Assembly (NCBI RefSeq): GCF_000002985.6
Contig: NC_003282.8
Coordinates: 9,238,001 to 9,302,000 of the forward strand
Direction: 5' to 3'
Origin: Caenorhabditis elegans
Lineage: Eukaryota; Nematoda; Chromadorea; Rhabditida; Rhabditidae
DNA length: 64,000 bases
The notes beneath the pieces were generated by a model. The model saw nothing but the letters and a program-made list of their open reading frames with translations, ran no database searches and was not told the DNA's origin. The translations under genes were made by a program, and so were the position numbers. The number at the start of each line of letters is the position of its first letter. The first letter of the stretch is position 1. This document shows positions 1-11,154 of the stretch, one piece after another.

Positions 1-3000
1 GCGAGTGAGAGGCATAAAGTGAATGGTTATATTCTAGTTAAAACTCGGAATTTCAGATTTATCTACGGAACCATGTTCATTTTGAATATCTTCTCTGTCA
101 TTGTGTTTGCATTTCTACCAACAAAACAATATGACTCAATTGCTTCCAAATCTTCAACTGTTGTACCATCTTTTGCTAATCAAATTAGTGAGTTTTTAAT
201 ATTAAAAATAATAGAAAATCATTTTGAAAATTTACAGAGCAACTTCTCAAAGCATTTCAATCAACAAATTTGCTGATCTTAATGCCATTCTTCTTTTTCC
301 AAGGATTTGCAGTTTCATTCTTAATGACTGTATATCCAACAACACTTTCATTTACTCATGCATTCAAAACTGATATTTATATTATTGGAATTTATTCGGT
401 TTCAATGGGGTTGGCTGAAGCAATTGGTAAGTTCAGACTTACCTACTCGTGTGAATTTATTAATTCAAATACTTTGGATTCAACGTGAAAATCAAATCAG
501 TATAATTTAACTAAATTAATATAATTTTAAAAATTCGAAAAATTCGCTTAAAAATTTTTACCAAGTTATTGGATTTGTCGCCAATTTCTTATCTAAATTT
601 TCTAGACAAAGAAACACATACAGTAGTAAATTTGTTCAGCAGTATCTTTTAATTCACTTCTATACTTATCACATTAACCTTAACTCTACTTTGAAAGAAA
701 TTCACTGCAAAATCCAAACAATGTTTTCCATTAAAAATCTTCTTGCTTTCCACTTGGTTTGCACATGATTTTTTTGCAAAAAACGATACAGTATGCACTC
801 GTTTACAAAAATTCGTGTTCGTTGGTCGATCGGTATCTTTCGATGTTTTTGAGCGTATCATATTAGTTTTGAAATATGATTTGGTCAATGAAAGAAGGTC
901 TACATAAATTTAAAATATAAGCAAGTTATCTTGAATAGTTGTAAAAAATCTGCCCCTCAAGTTTCAAACTTCTCATATATATGTTCCAAGCTCCATGTAA
1001 AGCTGTTGAACATTTTAACTTTTATAGTATTTCTCAATCATAATTCAGACCACTTCAAACATTTTTTCAGGTTAAAAGAGTAATTCTTTAAATCGTTATT
1101 TCAGGTGGTATCTTCTTGCGCCCATTGCTCAAAAGAGCCGGTGATTATGGTCTCTATGTGACCGCTGGATTCAATTTTCTCTCATACTCAGTTGTTATCA
1201 TTTTGGCTTTTCTTTCAATTCCAAATCTTTCAACCTTTGGTCCAACCAGTTCACCACCAATATTTCTCACTCCAAGGTAAGGGTTATCTCATTTTAAAAT
1301 CAAAACAATGTCCTAATTTGATTGATAACCGTAGAGAATCATCGGTGAATTGATAAATTGCAATGACATTTTGATAATGTTTCATGGAGGTTTTTTATCA
1401 CTTCATAACTTGATTGATAACCAAAGCTACCCAAAGATTTAAGTTTCATAAAAGAATCCAGGGGGAAATCACATGATTGTACTACAAGGTGGTATTCTTT
1501 GTATTTTGAATAATCTACAGTACTTTAATAAAATCGTAACTGATCTGATAAAAGATTGTGATAAGTGCCAAAGTGTATTTTTTGGAAACAATGACAAATT
1601 GGAAATTTGAAACATTTTTTTCAAAAGTTCAAATGACAAAAAGAAAATTGAGGGACCGTACAGCCTGGCTGCCAACTGTATCTATTTTCAGTCGTCTTCT
1701 CGTCTTCATCATTGGATTTTTGATCGGATTCTCTGATTTCTGTGTGACAATGGCTCGTGCTGTCATTTGCCAAGTCGCTGTTCCAGATTGTCGTATGCAG
1801 GTCTTCTCTCTGTCAAAACTTTATCAGGTTAGTTCTTTAAATTCCAATTATTGAAATTTGAAGTTTAATTTTGGAAGAAATACAAATTCTGCCTTTTTCA
1901 AAAAACTCCCGTATATGTCACGGGTATGCGTTTTTGAAAATTTTCGGACATCGAGATGTCGCGCAAACCTTCGTTTTTTTTCTATTTTAAAAGCGTCCCA
2001 TGGATTATCGCATGTAGCTCGGCGCTGGATGAATGAAATTTCGAGAACTTTTTTCAATCTCTTCAAAAAGGTAACGGCTATTTGATATATTTTACCGCTT
2101 TTGGATTCGAGCTCATTGAGCCGAGATTTTTGAGGTATAGTCCGAAAATCGCTAATTTTCGTCATTTTCGGGTGGTTTTAATTGAATTAAAATTCGAATA
2201 TTTTAGATTCTTTTACGATTTTTTAGGGGTTTGTACAACTCGACGAGCTCTTTTCAATGAGTATTTTGAAAAAATTCTACGATTAAGTTAAGTTATAGAA
2301 GTGGCCTCTTTAATGCGAAATCGAAAATTGCACATTACCCCTTTTTTCATGGCCAAGTGGTTAGTAGCGTTGCTTATCGCGCAGAACGTTTCCCTTGGTT
2401 CGACTCCCACCGAGTGCTTTTTTAAAATTTTTGTTTTTGAAGAAGTTGGGAGTTGATGCTATGGTACTGTAATGACACTGTAGGGTACTGTAGGGGTACT
2501 GTAGGGTACTGTAGGGGTACTGTAGGAGTACTGTAGTTTAAAAAAATCGGCCGGCAGGCCGGGAGGCCTGCGACGAGGTTGTTACTTACTCAAGCTTAAA
2601 AATCAGGGATGAGGGCCGCAGGCCCTCTTACTCTTGAAAACTGTGGACCGGCTTTAATCCCAATCCAAGCAGAGCAGGCCGTCAGGCCTACGATGCGGTT
2701 GTTACTCACTCAAGCCTAAAAATCAGGGATGAGGGCCGCAGGCCCTCTTTCTCTTAGAAAAAGTTCTCAAAAAATTATCAAAACTTCAAGTGGCCGTAAC
2801 TCAGTCAGTTTTGTTCGTAGCGACCCCTTTCGGGTACACCCCATTCCCGAAGGTCTGGCGGGCCCCCAGGCCCGCTAATCTGACCAGTAAACATAAATAG
2901 TTAAAAAAACATTTGAGAAGTAACTATTCTGTGTTTTCACCAAAAATCTCAACTTCGAGAGTTTTTGGATTGAATGCATTTATAGAAAGCTCTTTGTGCT

Positions 3001-3216
3001 ATTTTTGAATTTTTTCTAAACTTTCAGAGTGGTTCATCAGTTGTAGTTCTCCTTCTAACTCCATATATGACTATCTACATTTGGCTTTGTGTGCTCACAA
3101 TTTTCCTTTTAATTGGAACCACATGTTTCGTTATTGTTGCCCGTAGAACTGCTGCCGATCGTCAAAAACATTCAATTGCTCATCCATCCCAAGCTCAACT
3201 TGCTGACAAAATCTGA
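1..3216 (+). CDS. UNC-93-like major facilitator membrane protein, 3' part
   Basis: The reading frame is open at base 1, so the gene starts upstream of the window. Five exons fit: 1-187, 238-426, 1105-1276, 1692-1827 and 3028-3216 (TGA). The product has alternating hydrophobic spans (for example FIYGTMFILNIFSVIVFAF, LLILMPFFFFQGFAVSF and VVVLLLTPYMTIYIWLC) and ends with a hydrophilic tail, as in the C-terminal half of a 12-span transporter. The segment SFLMTVYPTTLSFT followed by GLAEAIGGIFLRPLLKR resembles nematode UNC-93/MFSD11-type proteins. UNC-93 itself regulates a two-pore potassium channel in muscle, but this paralogue's role cannot be read from sequence. The fourth intron (1.2 kb) is inflated by repeats. 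A probable AATAAA signal lies at 3363-3368. Family assignment is from recall of family features; exon borders are read directly. Confidence 0.8.
2347..2425 (+). ncRNA. tRNA-like Pol III element (tRNA pseudogene or SINE-like)
   Basis: The sequence has an A-box match (TGGCCAAGTGG, consensus TRGYNNAGTGG) and, about 44 bases on, a B-box match (GGTTCGACTCC), followed by a T6 run at about 2419 that would terminate Pol III. A tRNA cloverleaf is not supported: the 3' GAGTGC has no complement at the 5' end and the T stem has mismatches. This looks like a degenerate tRNA-derived promoter module inside a repeat rather than a working tRNA gene. Confidence 0.5.
2462..2535. repeat. GTACTGTAGGG minisatellite
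   Basis: About six imperfect head-to-tail copies of GGTACTGTAGG. A diverged relative lies at 48976-49030. This motif is very common in Caenorhabditis genomes. Confidence 0.85.
2556..2760. repeat. Two tandem copies of a GC-rich ~120-bp unit
   Basis: The copies at about 2556-2640 and 2677-2760 share an 80-bp core containing GGCC...GGCCT, GGTTGTTACT, AAAAATCAGGGATGAGGG and CCGCAGGCCCTCTT, with few mismatches. The core holds GAGGGCC/GGCCCTC, a short palindrome that could form a hairpin. Confidence 0.75.
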
Positions 3217-4224
3217 ATATCGGATTTAACTGACCAACAGCCAAATATGATGATCTCCATTCCATCCGACACTTCCCTTAATTTTTAAAATTCACTAAAT
3301 TGTGTGCATTTTCGGGTTTGAGACATGCCTGCTAACCAATTCTCACAATAACTTCACAAAGAAATAAAATGAAGAATTTAATAATGTAACTTAAGATAGA
3401 AAAAGTGCATAAGTGAGATCGACAATACATGCAAGGGGCGAGGAAGAAGCTCTTGTTAAATAGAAAGGAACAAACTCGGCAAATCGTCCCAGCTTTCTCC
3501 AGCGCTTTACCTAGCTTCCCCATGAACCGCGTTTGATAACTGGCAATGCGCAATTGGCCGAGAAACTTCAATAGTAAAAAGTGGAGAATAATTTGTGGGA
3601 ATTTTTCTTTATATTGGGATTTCTTAGGAAATTTGCACATGTAAATAAGACAATTTCGCCCGGCGGTCTCTCTCATTAAAAAACTTGAATATGTGAAAAT
3701 TATCAAAATTCTTCAGTATAAATTTTCTCCGCATTTGCAGCGTTTTGAGTAAATCCCCCAAGTTGGCTTTTTGAAGTAGAATCCATCAAAAGAAAATTCA
3801 ATTCGTTTGCTAGATAAGTTTTATTGCATTTTTTCTTTTGAAAAATCTGTTTATTAATTAATTAAAGCTTGCTTTTATGATGTTCAGTTATAAAATTGGA
3901 TAAAATTTTTGACGCCGGGATCGAGGAATTTTTGATGTTTTATGCCTGATTTTTCGTTTTTAACCAAGGTTTTTTTGGTTTTTCTTTGTTGTATGTTTCA
4001 AGGGATCGATTGGAAAAACGTACAACAAAATCTCCCCAAATGACATTCATCCTTCAGAGCTTTCAAGTTTTTAAGTGGTCAATTAAACTATCACAGAAGG
4101 CTTCATAGAAGAAACACGATAACTAATTGTAAGTACAACAAAATATATTAAAGTGTGAAAATATTCAATGTTGGCATTGAGAGAGAATCCAAATATGAAG
4201 GGGAAAATAATCCGATAGAAAATG
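3217..4224. other. Convergent 3' intergenic region
   Basis: This lies between the ends of the UNC-93-like gene (+) and rab-28 (-). It carries a probable poly(A) signal at 3363-3368 for the former. A 124-codon frame on the minus strand (3332-3706) has no recognisable domain and no splice support. Nothing else is seen. Confidence 0.6.
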
Positions 4225-5999
4225 TTAAGTAATGGAGCATACAGATGTACTGCGACTTTGATCCGAACGGCGAGCATATGAGGCGTCTGATTGCTGAAAA
4301 CTTTAATTCAAATTCAAAAATCATAGATTAATAAACATAGTTTTCTAAAACAATCGATGAACTGACCTTAGGCTGTTCAATAACAGATCCTTGAACAATT
4401 TCGATGTCAGCTTCAACTTCAGCTCTCGAAAGACCCACATTGAGTACTTCAGCAACGGCTTGTCTAAAATTTATTTTTTTAGAAGTATACATAAGTATAA
4501 TATATTTTAATACTACTTTTGGGGCGTTGTATTGCATTATTTTTCAACAATATGAATCTTTGTTTATGTTAATTTTTAGGTGTATATCGTCTGTAGAATC
4601 AAAAATACTCCCTAGTTAGAATAATACCTGAATGTGAGAAATACAGTATCTCCAGTTTTTGCAGAAACGTAAGTTGGCATCATGTCGTTGGAAGTCGCAA
4701 AATTCTTGTGTGCTTCAACTGAAACCACACGTCGCTCCTCAAGATCCGTCTTATTTCCCATCAATACTAGTTTCACCGGCTGCAATTTTGAATTAAAATC
4801 TAAAAGTATTCAGGCAAGAAAGCGTTTTTCTAATAAAAATAAAACGAACTGTTTCACTGGATTTCGTGTTTTTCTTGACAACTGACAACCAATCGACAGC
4901 ATTTTCAAAGGATTTTGAGTTGGTGACATCATAAACGAGAAAAACGATGTTGGCTCCAGTCAAGTACTTATCGATCATTTCACCAGCAATACTTTGTCCT
5001 CCAATATCCCATACCTGAATTATTTGTAAAGATTTGCATAAGTTACATAGAATTTCGTACTTTGGTGCGAAAACTTGTGAATTTTTTCAGATATTTTTTT
5101 ACAATTCAGTCTGTTCATCTTTTTCTAATTTTCATAAACCTCCTAGTGTAACTTCCGTTACATTTTGATTGTTATAACAATCATTTTATAAATATTACCT
5201 TAATCGATTTCAAACTTTCAAGTTTCTAAAAGGATTCAAAAAATTGCACATAATTCTGAACAAAGCTCTTTTCTAATATTCTCACCTGCACGAGCACCTG
5301 CATTTCGTGTGGAAGCGTGATTCGACGAGAGAAGAAATCCAAACCAAGAGTCTGAAACAAGACATTCATGTGAAATTTTGATAATTAGATATCACGGGAA
5401 ACAAAATTTGAAAAAAAAAACCAACTTGGTGATAAGATTTATCAAAAGATTCTTTTGCAAATCTCTGGCAAATTGATGTCTTTCCACTTGCTCCATCTCC
5501 GACTACCACTATCTGAAAAAAATTGTATAGTAACGTCCCAGAAGAAAAGGACTCGTCATTAATAACAACTACGTCCCATTTACTCTCCATCCATGGCCTA
5601 CTTTGGGGTAAGATCTTTCAAAAAATTTCACGTACCGGGGAAAACCGATATAATTGCAGGGAAAATTTTCGCTGTGATGAATATTTTATTATTATTACTT
5701 TTTTGTAGTTTTTTATAACAATAATAAGGTTCCTTTTTAAAAAATACTAAAATTTCCTTAATGAATATTTTACAAACGTTTTCACCACAGAATGAATGAT
5801 TCAACATTTATTTTTAATATTTCCTTTCTATGGTTGGAAAAAAACAGTTTTGACTCCCCAATTTTTAAAGTAATTTTTTCTTTTTCACCTTGATAACTTT
5901 ATCATCCGGATCATCATCCACATCAGCTTCGTCAATTTTCTCAGGTAATGGTGATTTCTTTGGCAAAGCTGGAGCCTCGTCTTCTCCCATTGTTGTCAT
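4225..5999 (-). CDS. rab-28: RAB-28 small GTPase
   Basis: Seven exons on the minus strand: 5889-5999, 5426-5512, 5286-5351, 4850-5014, 4628-4779, 4367-4463 and 4225-4293. The spliced protein shows an acidic N terminus with [11 protein letters not shown], a P-loop GDGASGKTS (near residue 43), switch II WDIGGQ (WDxxG), the guanine-binding NKTD and the SAK motif. The C terminus is SVCSIT, a CaaX box (CSIT), rather than the double-cysteine tail of most Rabs. Rab28 is known as the atypical Rab with a CaaX tail and works in ciliated cells; in C. elegans it is linked to BBSome/IFT traffic. Membrane attachment by prenylation through the CaaX cysteine is inferred from the motif. An X-box-like site lies about 340 bp upstream. 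Confidence 0.93.
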
Positions 6000-6692
6000 T
6001 TTTTGACGGACTGAACTTAGTTTATGAATGTTTTATTAAGCAGAAATTCGAAAATTTGGCGGAATAATTGACGGAAACAGTATTGTTGCCGTTTGGATCA
6101 AAAACTATTTCGAAAAAGAATCCCTGCGGACTTTGTGAATTCGGGCAAAAACTATTTTAGCCTAGTGTAAATCAAGATTATAAAGCTAAAACGTTTTTAA
6201 GCTTTTGCATGCACTTTTTAAGTTCAAGTATTTATTTTGCTATTTAGCAATTTGGATACTTGGGAAAAAAAGAAAATTAATAAAAATGAGATAGAAGAAG
6301 GCAAGGTGAAACGGGAAGAGTAGAAGAATCACGAGAGAATCGTCATGGAAACGAGCATTCCATGTCTCTCAATGTTCAATACTCTCTCAATTGCCTACGC
6401 TTTTAGCTCTCGGAGCAGGAGACCTCAATCGAAAACGGAAAATTGGTAATGAGCAGGTCGAGATGAAGAACGAATGAAAAAGGGATAGAAGACAAAGTGG
6501 GAAAAACAACTTTATTTAAACTGTAATATTTATTGTTTGTGTTTAAAAATTATGGAAAATACTTTAATTATAATCACAGTAAGAAATGGCACATTATTTT
6601 AAGAAACAATATAAATTTTATTAAATAAATTGAAACAAAATTTTATTAGAAAACCACTTCATTAAAAATATCTTAAGATCAATTGATCTGAA
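6000..6692. other. Intergenic region holding the rab-28 promoter
   Basis: It separates the rab-28 start from the 3' end of the next gene on the same strand. The left part is AT-rich; the middle (6290-6500) is purine-rich and contains the candidate X-box. No additional exon is seen. Confidence 0.55.
6339..6352 (+). promoter_or_regulatory. Candidate X-box (DAF-19/RFX site) upstream of rab-28
   Basis: ATCGTC-AT-GGAAAC fits the loose C. elegans X-box pattern RYYNYY-N2-RRNRAC. It sits about 340 bp 5' of the rab-28 start codon, farther than the usual 60-200 bp. RAB-28 is a ciliary protein, which makes the match more credible. The pattern is degenerate, so chance occurrence is possible. Confidence 0.35.
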
Positions 6693-7464
6693 TCATTTTC
6701 CAGTGTGAAGTCGATGACAAGGGGCTTTCGATGACAGTTCCCAATTCTTCAGCTCGGTGTAAATTCCAGAAAGCATTTTCGAATTGTTCTGAATACTTTA
6801 ATCAATTAAAGTAAGAATTAATAAAATTTACCGCTGCAGTGATCTTTTTTGTATTAAGTACTTCATTCATTTTTGTCAACTTTGCAGAGACAAGAAGATA
6901 TCCAAATCGATGCCCTTGTCCACACATTTTATCAATTGCTTCTTTGTTTTTAACTCTCAATTCATCAGCAATTAATCCAGTCTGAACAGATTGAGTTAAA
7001 GTTTAGGTATCACTAGTTGGGGAAACATTAATTTTTAATTATAAAATTTGTTTAAAAGTTTAGAGCTTAGAGCTTGCAAATCAACTGTGCCTATTGTAGT
7101 TGGCAGAATTTTCAATTGAACTTACATGTTTTCTTAGTAACTTACATTTCTGAGCTCTTGAATCCGTTGTTGCAAGGATGGGAAAAATGTTTTCAGTTGT
7201 TCGAAAGCTTGCTGAAAAATAACTTCATTTATAAGATCACTCTTTCTAATTTTCTAATTTTATTGTTTGCTGAATCCCTCAAAAACTTACATCATCAGTC
7301 AAATTCGATAGTTCTGCAAATTCAACTTCTTGTTTGACAACTGGTAAAAACAATGCAAGATCATATTGAAATCGTTCAAATGGCATAAGAATATTATCCG
7401 CTGATAAAACAACATTGATGATCAAGAAGAGTGGAAAAAGGAAGAAAGGGACGACGGATTTCAT
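6693..7464 (-). CDS. Small secreted protein, unknown family
   Basis: Four exons fit on the minus strand: 7291-7464, 7146-7211, 6832-6981 and 6693-6788. They give about 161 residues beginning with a clear signal peptide (basic MKSVV, then a hydrophobic run ending near LSADN). The mature part is helical and charged (AFEQLKTFFPSLQQRIQELR, then LRVKNKEAIDKMC) and holds only two cysteines (in DKMCGQG and APCHR), which could pair. It ends LHTGK. It is reminiscent of short secreted nematode antigens, but I do not recognise a named domain and assign no function. It lies 0.7 kb upstream of rab-28 in the same direction, too far for an obvious operon. Confidence 0.75.
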
Positions 7465-8244
7465 CTTTTAGTCGGCAATGAGAATGAAGATAGAGAATGG
7501 TATGGATAAGCAATTCGAAAGGTAATTAGGATTTGATGAAAGATTCAGGATTCGCTTATCAAGAAGAACAAGAAAGCATTTAATTAGGAGAATAAAGATT
7601 AAACGAATCAGGTATAGGTTGTATGATCATGATGTTTTTGTTTTCGAATACGATAGGCTATCAACATTTGAAGATATAATGGGACACACTTAAATAAATT
7701 AAATAAAATCCGATTTCATTTTTTGGAACGAACGACGATTTTTGAGATTAACACTACTTCAAAAATGTTGTGATGCAACCTGATAATGCACAGAAAATGA
7801 TGATGTCTCAGTCAAATTTCAGGTTTTTGAGTAGGATTTAAAGAGTCTTATGAGTGATGCCGGTTTCTTTGGAAAATTATCTGTAACCTGGCTAAACAAG
7901 AAAATATCAAAAAACTTAAAGCTGATAAAATGTGGCAAATACACTTAAATATAGCAAATGGAGAATACGTACTACAAACTGAGAGGGTGCAGAGAAAACT
8001 TTACAGATCGACTTTTTCTAGTTCCGAGTGAACGCAGATTAATCTTTCGTAGAGACCTATTTGGAAAGTACTTTGCAAGTGACTTAAATATGTTTCATAC
8101 GAAAGTCTAAAAGTCAGCAGAAATAATCTTCATGCAAGTTTTTTAGCCGAAACAATATTCAATATTGTGAAATTTTAAGAAAAAAGCAAATTCGAAAATA
8201 TTGCACTACAGTGAGTATATTTATGTAGTGGAAAGATAGTCCAA
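7465..8244. other. Intergenic, no gene seen
   Basis: AT-rich sequence upstream of the secreted-protein gene. I see no exon with splice support. The left end probably holds that gene's promoter; the right end abuts the retrotransposon remnant. Confidence 0.5.
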
Positions 8245-9350
8245 CATCTCATTGCATTGGAGGAAAAGTATCAATCTAGCTAGATTTCAACTGGCCAACA
8301 TGTTCAACCAGTACAGTACCTCCAATAAGAAACTAATGATTCTCTTATACAAAACTTTCATCCGCCCTCGTTTAGAATATGGAACAGTAGTGTCTTCTCC
8401 GACAAAAAAATCGGATGAGAAAGCAATAGAGTCTGTACAAAACGCATTCACTAGGCGCCTTTATAGTAGAATCAAAAAAAGATATATTAATCCAACTGAT
8501 AAAGATTACAAAACTGCCATGGAACGTAACGAACTATTCGATTTCCAAACCTTAAGCACGAGACGTAAAATAATTGACAGAATCCAAGTAATCAGAATGA
8601 ATAATGGTAAATTAGACTTAAAAACATCTGAGTTTTTTGAGCAACAAGAGACCCACACTCGTTCTAAAAAGAAATATATCTGGAGCACAGGAAAATCTAA
8701 ACTTAGGAGACACTTTTTTGTCAACAGAACACTACACACAATGAAGCAACACTGATCTAATGTTACCTTATCCTCACTTCTATCCATCATTTATTCTTGC
8801 CTTTTATACATCGTTATTTGCGTTTTTTGCTTCTTCTCCAATGTAGCCATTATTTTTTTCTCATCTCTTTTTATTTTTGTTCCATTTTTATTTATGTAAC
8901 CACTTGTGATGGTTTGTATCTATTAATGTGTTTTTTTTCTACCTCACGATATCTGTCGCATTGGATGCGATTCTTCAAAATTATTATTTCCCGTTCCCAT
9001 CTTGGTTGACTCACAAATTTTATGTTCCCATTCCCATACATATTTTTATTACCATATTCCCCTGCATCCCTCACGCCCCCTGCTAATCGAATTAGGAGGC
9101 TCCTATAAAGGAGCCCGGTATTGCAGAATAAGACAGAGTGAACAATGATATAGCCCTATTCCCTACCGTTCCTCCGAGGCCCAACTTCTCCTTCTCCCAA
9201 TTCTATAGACAGTCCCTTACTTCCCTTTCCCTTCTTCTTATTCATCAATAAGTATTTGGTTGGAACAACTGAGTAGTTATTTTCTTCCTTGTCCTCCTAC
9301 CGTCAGGACAATATCTTACTATCGTAATAAATTAAATTAAATTAAATTGC
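8245..9350 (+). mobile_element. 5'-truncated non-LTR (LINE) retrotransposon with A-rich repeat tail
   Basis: The frame at 8252-8755 (167 codons) matches the C-terminal end of a jockey/CR1-type reverse transcriptase ORF: LLYKTFIRPRLEYGTVVSSP, then IESVQNAFTRRLYSRIKKRY, the thumb and post-thumb signature of these elements. The catalytic YADD region is absent, so the copy is dead on arrival through 5' truncation. A 3' UTR of about 570 bp follows, containing a GGCTCCTATAAAGGAGCC palindrome near 9101-9118, and the element ends in tandem AAATT units (9325-9350) typical of CR1-like tails. The coding part has no in-frame stop, so the insertion may be fairly young. Confidence 0.8.
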
Positions 9351-9635
9351 AAAAAAAAAATAAAAAACGACCGCATCATGGTGATCACCCAAAGAAAACT
9401 TTTTAAAGACGTTTTATGTGTGAAATTCAGAATTTTTTCACGGAAAAAAAATTGAGAACTCGAAATAATCAACACCTCCGATTGTTACAGATTTGATTCG
9501 AAAGTACCGTACGAACACAATAATGATAAATAAATTCAACTGAAAGCTTTTTATTTTAAGGACAAGATGAAAGGCTAATTTGCCACATCATTTCTTAATT
9601 CGACCGATTTTTCAGTTTGCACAAGTTGACTCAAA

Positions 9636-10048
9636 TCACTTCTTCTGGAAGCAATCGTTTCCAATTCCAGCCAGTGTCTGATAGTTCGGATCATGAGTTG
9701 CTGAAAGTTAGATTTGAACAACAATCTGTAAACTACAAAAACAAACCAGCCATTCCAGGACCACCGGCTTTTGGAGCACCTGGAGCCGCACCACCAGCAG
9801 CTGGTTTCGCACCTTCTTTCTTGTCGAAACAATCGTTTCCAATTCCAGCAAGTGTTTGGTAGTTGAGATCGTGGGTGGCTTAATATGATTAGATTGAAAT
9901 CATTACTCACCAGCCATTCCAGGACCTCCCGGTTTTGGAGCACCGGCAGCAGGGGAAGCTCCACCAGCAGCATCAGGAGCTTTTCCTTTCTCTTGGAATA
10001 CGTTTCCATCAACTCCAGCAAGAGTTTGATAATTTGGATCGTGTGTTC
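9636..10048 (-). CDS. Small three-repeat Gly/Ala/Pro-rich protein (5' end unresolved)
   Basis: Three minus-strand exons join in frame: 9911-10048, 9747-9878 and 9636-9700. Each encodes a copy of a motif of the form THDPNYQTLAGxxxxxF followed by a flexible Ala/Gly/Pro linker ending PGMA. The unit order is THDPNYQTLAGVDGNVFQEK, THDLNYQTLAGIGNDCFDKK, THDPNYQTLAGIGNDCFQKK and stop. The repeated exon-unit structure shows it grew by internal duplication. The intron between the first two exons is only 32 nt (GTGAGT...ATTAAG), unusually short. An upstream exon must supply the start codon, but I could not find it; a small TIR element lies just upstream. I recognise no domain. Confidence 0.6.
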
Positions 10049-10105
10049 CTGCGACAGCCGCGAAAATATTTGCATATTATTTGGCTGACCCAATACATAA
10101 CGACT

Positions 10106-10226
10106 TGATCTACAATAAATGCGGGAATTTCCCCATAAAAATGTGATGTCGCAAGCTCTTAATCGGGAGACACAAATTCAATTATCTGCTTCTCAATTCC
10201 ATATAGATCATTTATTGTAGATCACT
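10106..10226. repeat. Short MITE with GATCTACAATAAATG terminal inverted repeats
   Basis: GATCTACAATAAATG near 10109 is mirrored by CATTTATTGTAGATC near 10210, enclosing about 90 bp. A related short palindrome occurs at 13250-13310. This TIR type is a common Caenorhabditis interspersed repeat. It sits just upstream of the three-repeat gene. Confidence 0.65.
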
Positions 10227-11154
10227 ACGAGAACTCTGGAAATTGTCAACAATGTTATAAAAACTTATTTTCATAATAGCGAAAATTGGGATTTTGAGAA
10301 TTGGCGGCATTGAATATTAATAACTAGCTTTTATATTCATAAACTATTGTGCCTGTACTCTTTGCCCCGTGATTCACTCGCGATCCTCAGTTTATTAATA
10401 TTGTTTTGTTATCTTTTGCACCATTCAATTATTATTCTTATCCCATATTATTCTAGCTCTGAACTAGATTAGTGCCCCCTCTTCGGCTTACGGTCAGAAT
10501 AATTTATCATTTCGTAAATGCCACGAAATCTATAAAAATACAAATCCCTCAAAAAATTATACTAGACGTCTATTTGCTCTTGACTCATATTAGCGCGTCA
10601 ATTGGATTCGTCTACGATTTCTGTTCTAGTGACTTTTCAATATGTTTTTGAATGAACCATTTCCCGCCAAAGAGTTCTGATTTGAAATTTGTAACATACG
10701 CAGGTTATACTTTCACTTTTATTCTTCGTCAAGGCTTTTGGCCCTACTGTTCCATTTACACGCTTCGTTTTTTCTCATTCGTCTATTTCTCTTTTTTTCT
10801 GCAGGTTCTTCTTCAACCCTCCGTTCCTCCTATTCATTCTCTATCTGCTCGTCACAGAGTGACACCTATTTTTCATTTCGTGTTCGCCGACTGGTGTCCG
10901 AGAGTCCACATAGGACATATTCTCGGATTAGAGTCTTTTTGGCGATATCTTTCCAGTCAATTTATTTGTTCAATTTAATTTTGGTCGAATTATTATTTCA
11001 AGGCTTTTGCCATCTCGTTACATTAGTTAAAGTCACAGTAGTAAAGTTAAAGTTACAGTAGTAAAGTATTAGCGCGTAAGATATGATGTCGTTTGTGCAA
11101 ACACCGTCACGTTAGTTTGCAGGATGTGTGATTCAAATTTTGTCTCTCTTTTGT
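10227..11154. other. Intergenic region, no firm gene
   Basis: It lies between the divergently oriented three-repeat gene (-) and the charged-protein gene (+), so it probably holds both promoters. A stem-loop (TCCGAGAGTCC...GGACATATTCTCGGA) sits at about 10897-10930. Open frames of about 108 codons at 10652-11061 overlap each other in two frames and show no family signature. Confidence 0.45.

Larger units (their letters stand above)
1850..2900. repeat. Composite repeat block inside an intron
   Basis: About 1 kb of repeat-like DNA fills the last intron of the UNC-93-like gene. Reading left to right there is an AT-rich segment open in several frames on both strands, a tRNA-like unit (2347-2425), a GTACTGTAGG minisatellite (2462-2535), two copies of a GC-rich unit (about 2556-2640 and 2677-2760), and a tail containing a GGCCGTAACTCAGTCAG motif. 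The GC-rich spacing and lack of coding structure contrast with the flanking exons. It is probably a nested or non-autonomous mobile element; I cannot name the family. Confidence 0.6.

Noticed and set aside
1858-2291. Overlapping open frames on both strands (75-105 codons)
   Set aside because: They lie in an intronic repeat block, overlap in several frames, and match no splice pattern or family.
2347-2425. Functional tRNA gene
   Set aside because: A and B boxes are present but the acceptor stem does not pair and the T stem has mismatches; annotated as tRNA-like only.
3332-3706. 124-codon minus-strand frame
   Set aside because: In a convergent 3' region, composition is not protein-like, and there is no family or splice evidence.
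8252-8755. Host gene encoding a 167-aa protein
   Set aside because: Sequence is the C-terminal end of a non-LTR reverse transcriptase; treated as a truncated mobile element.
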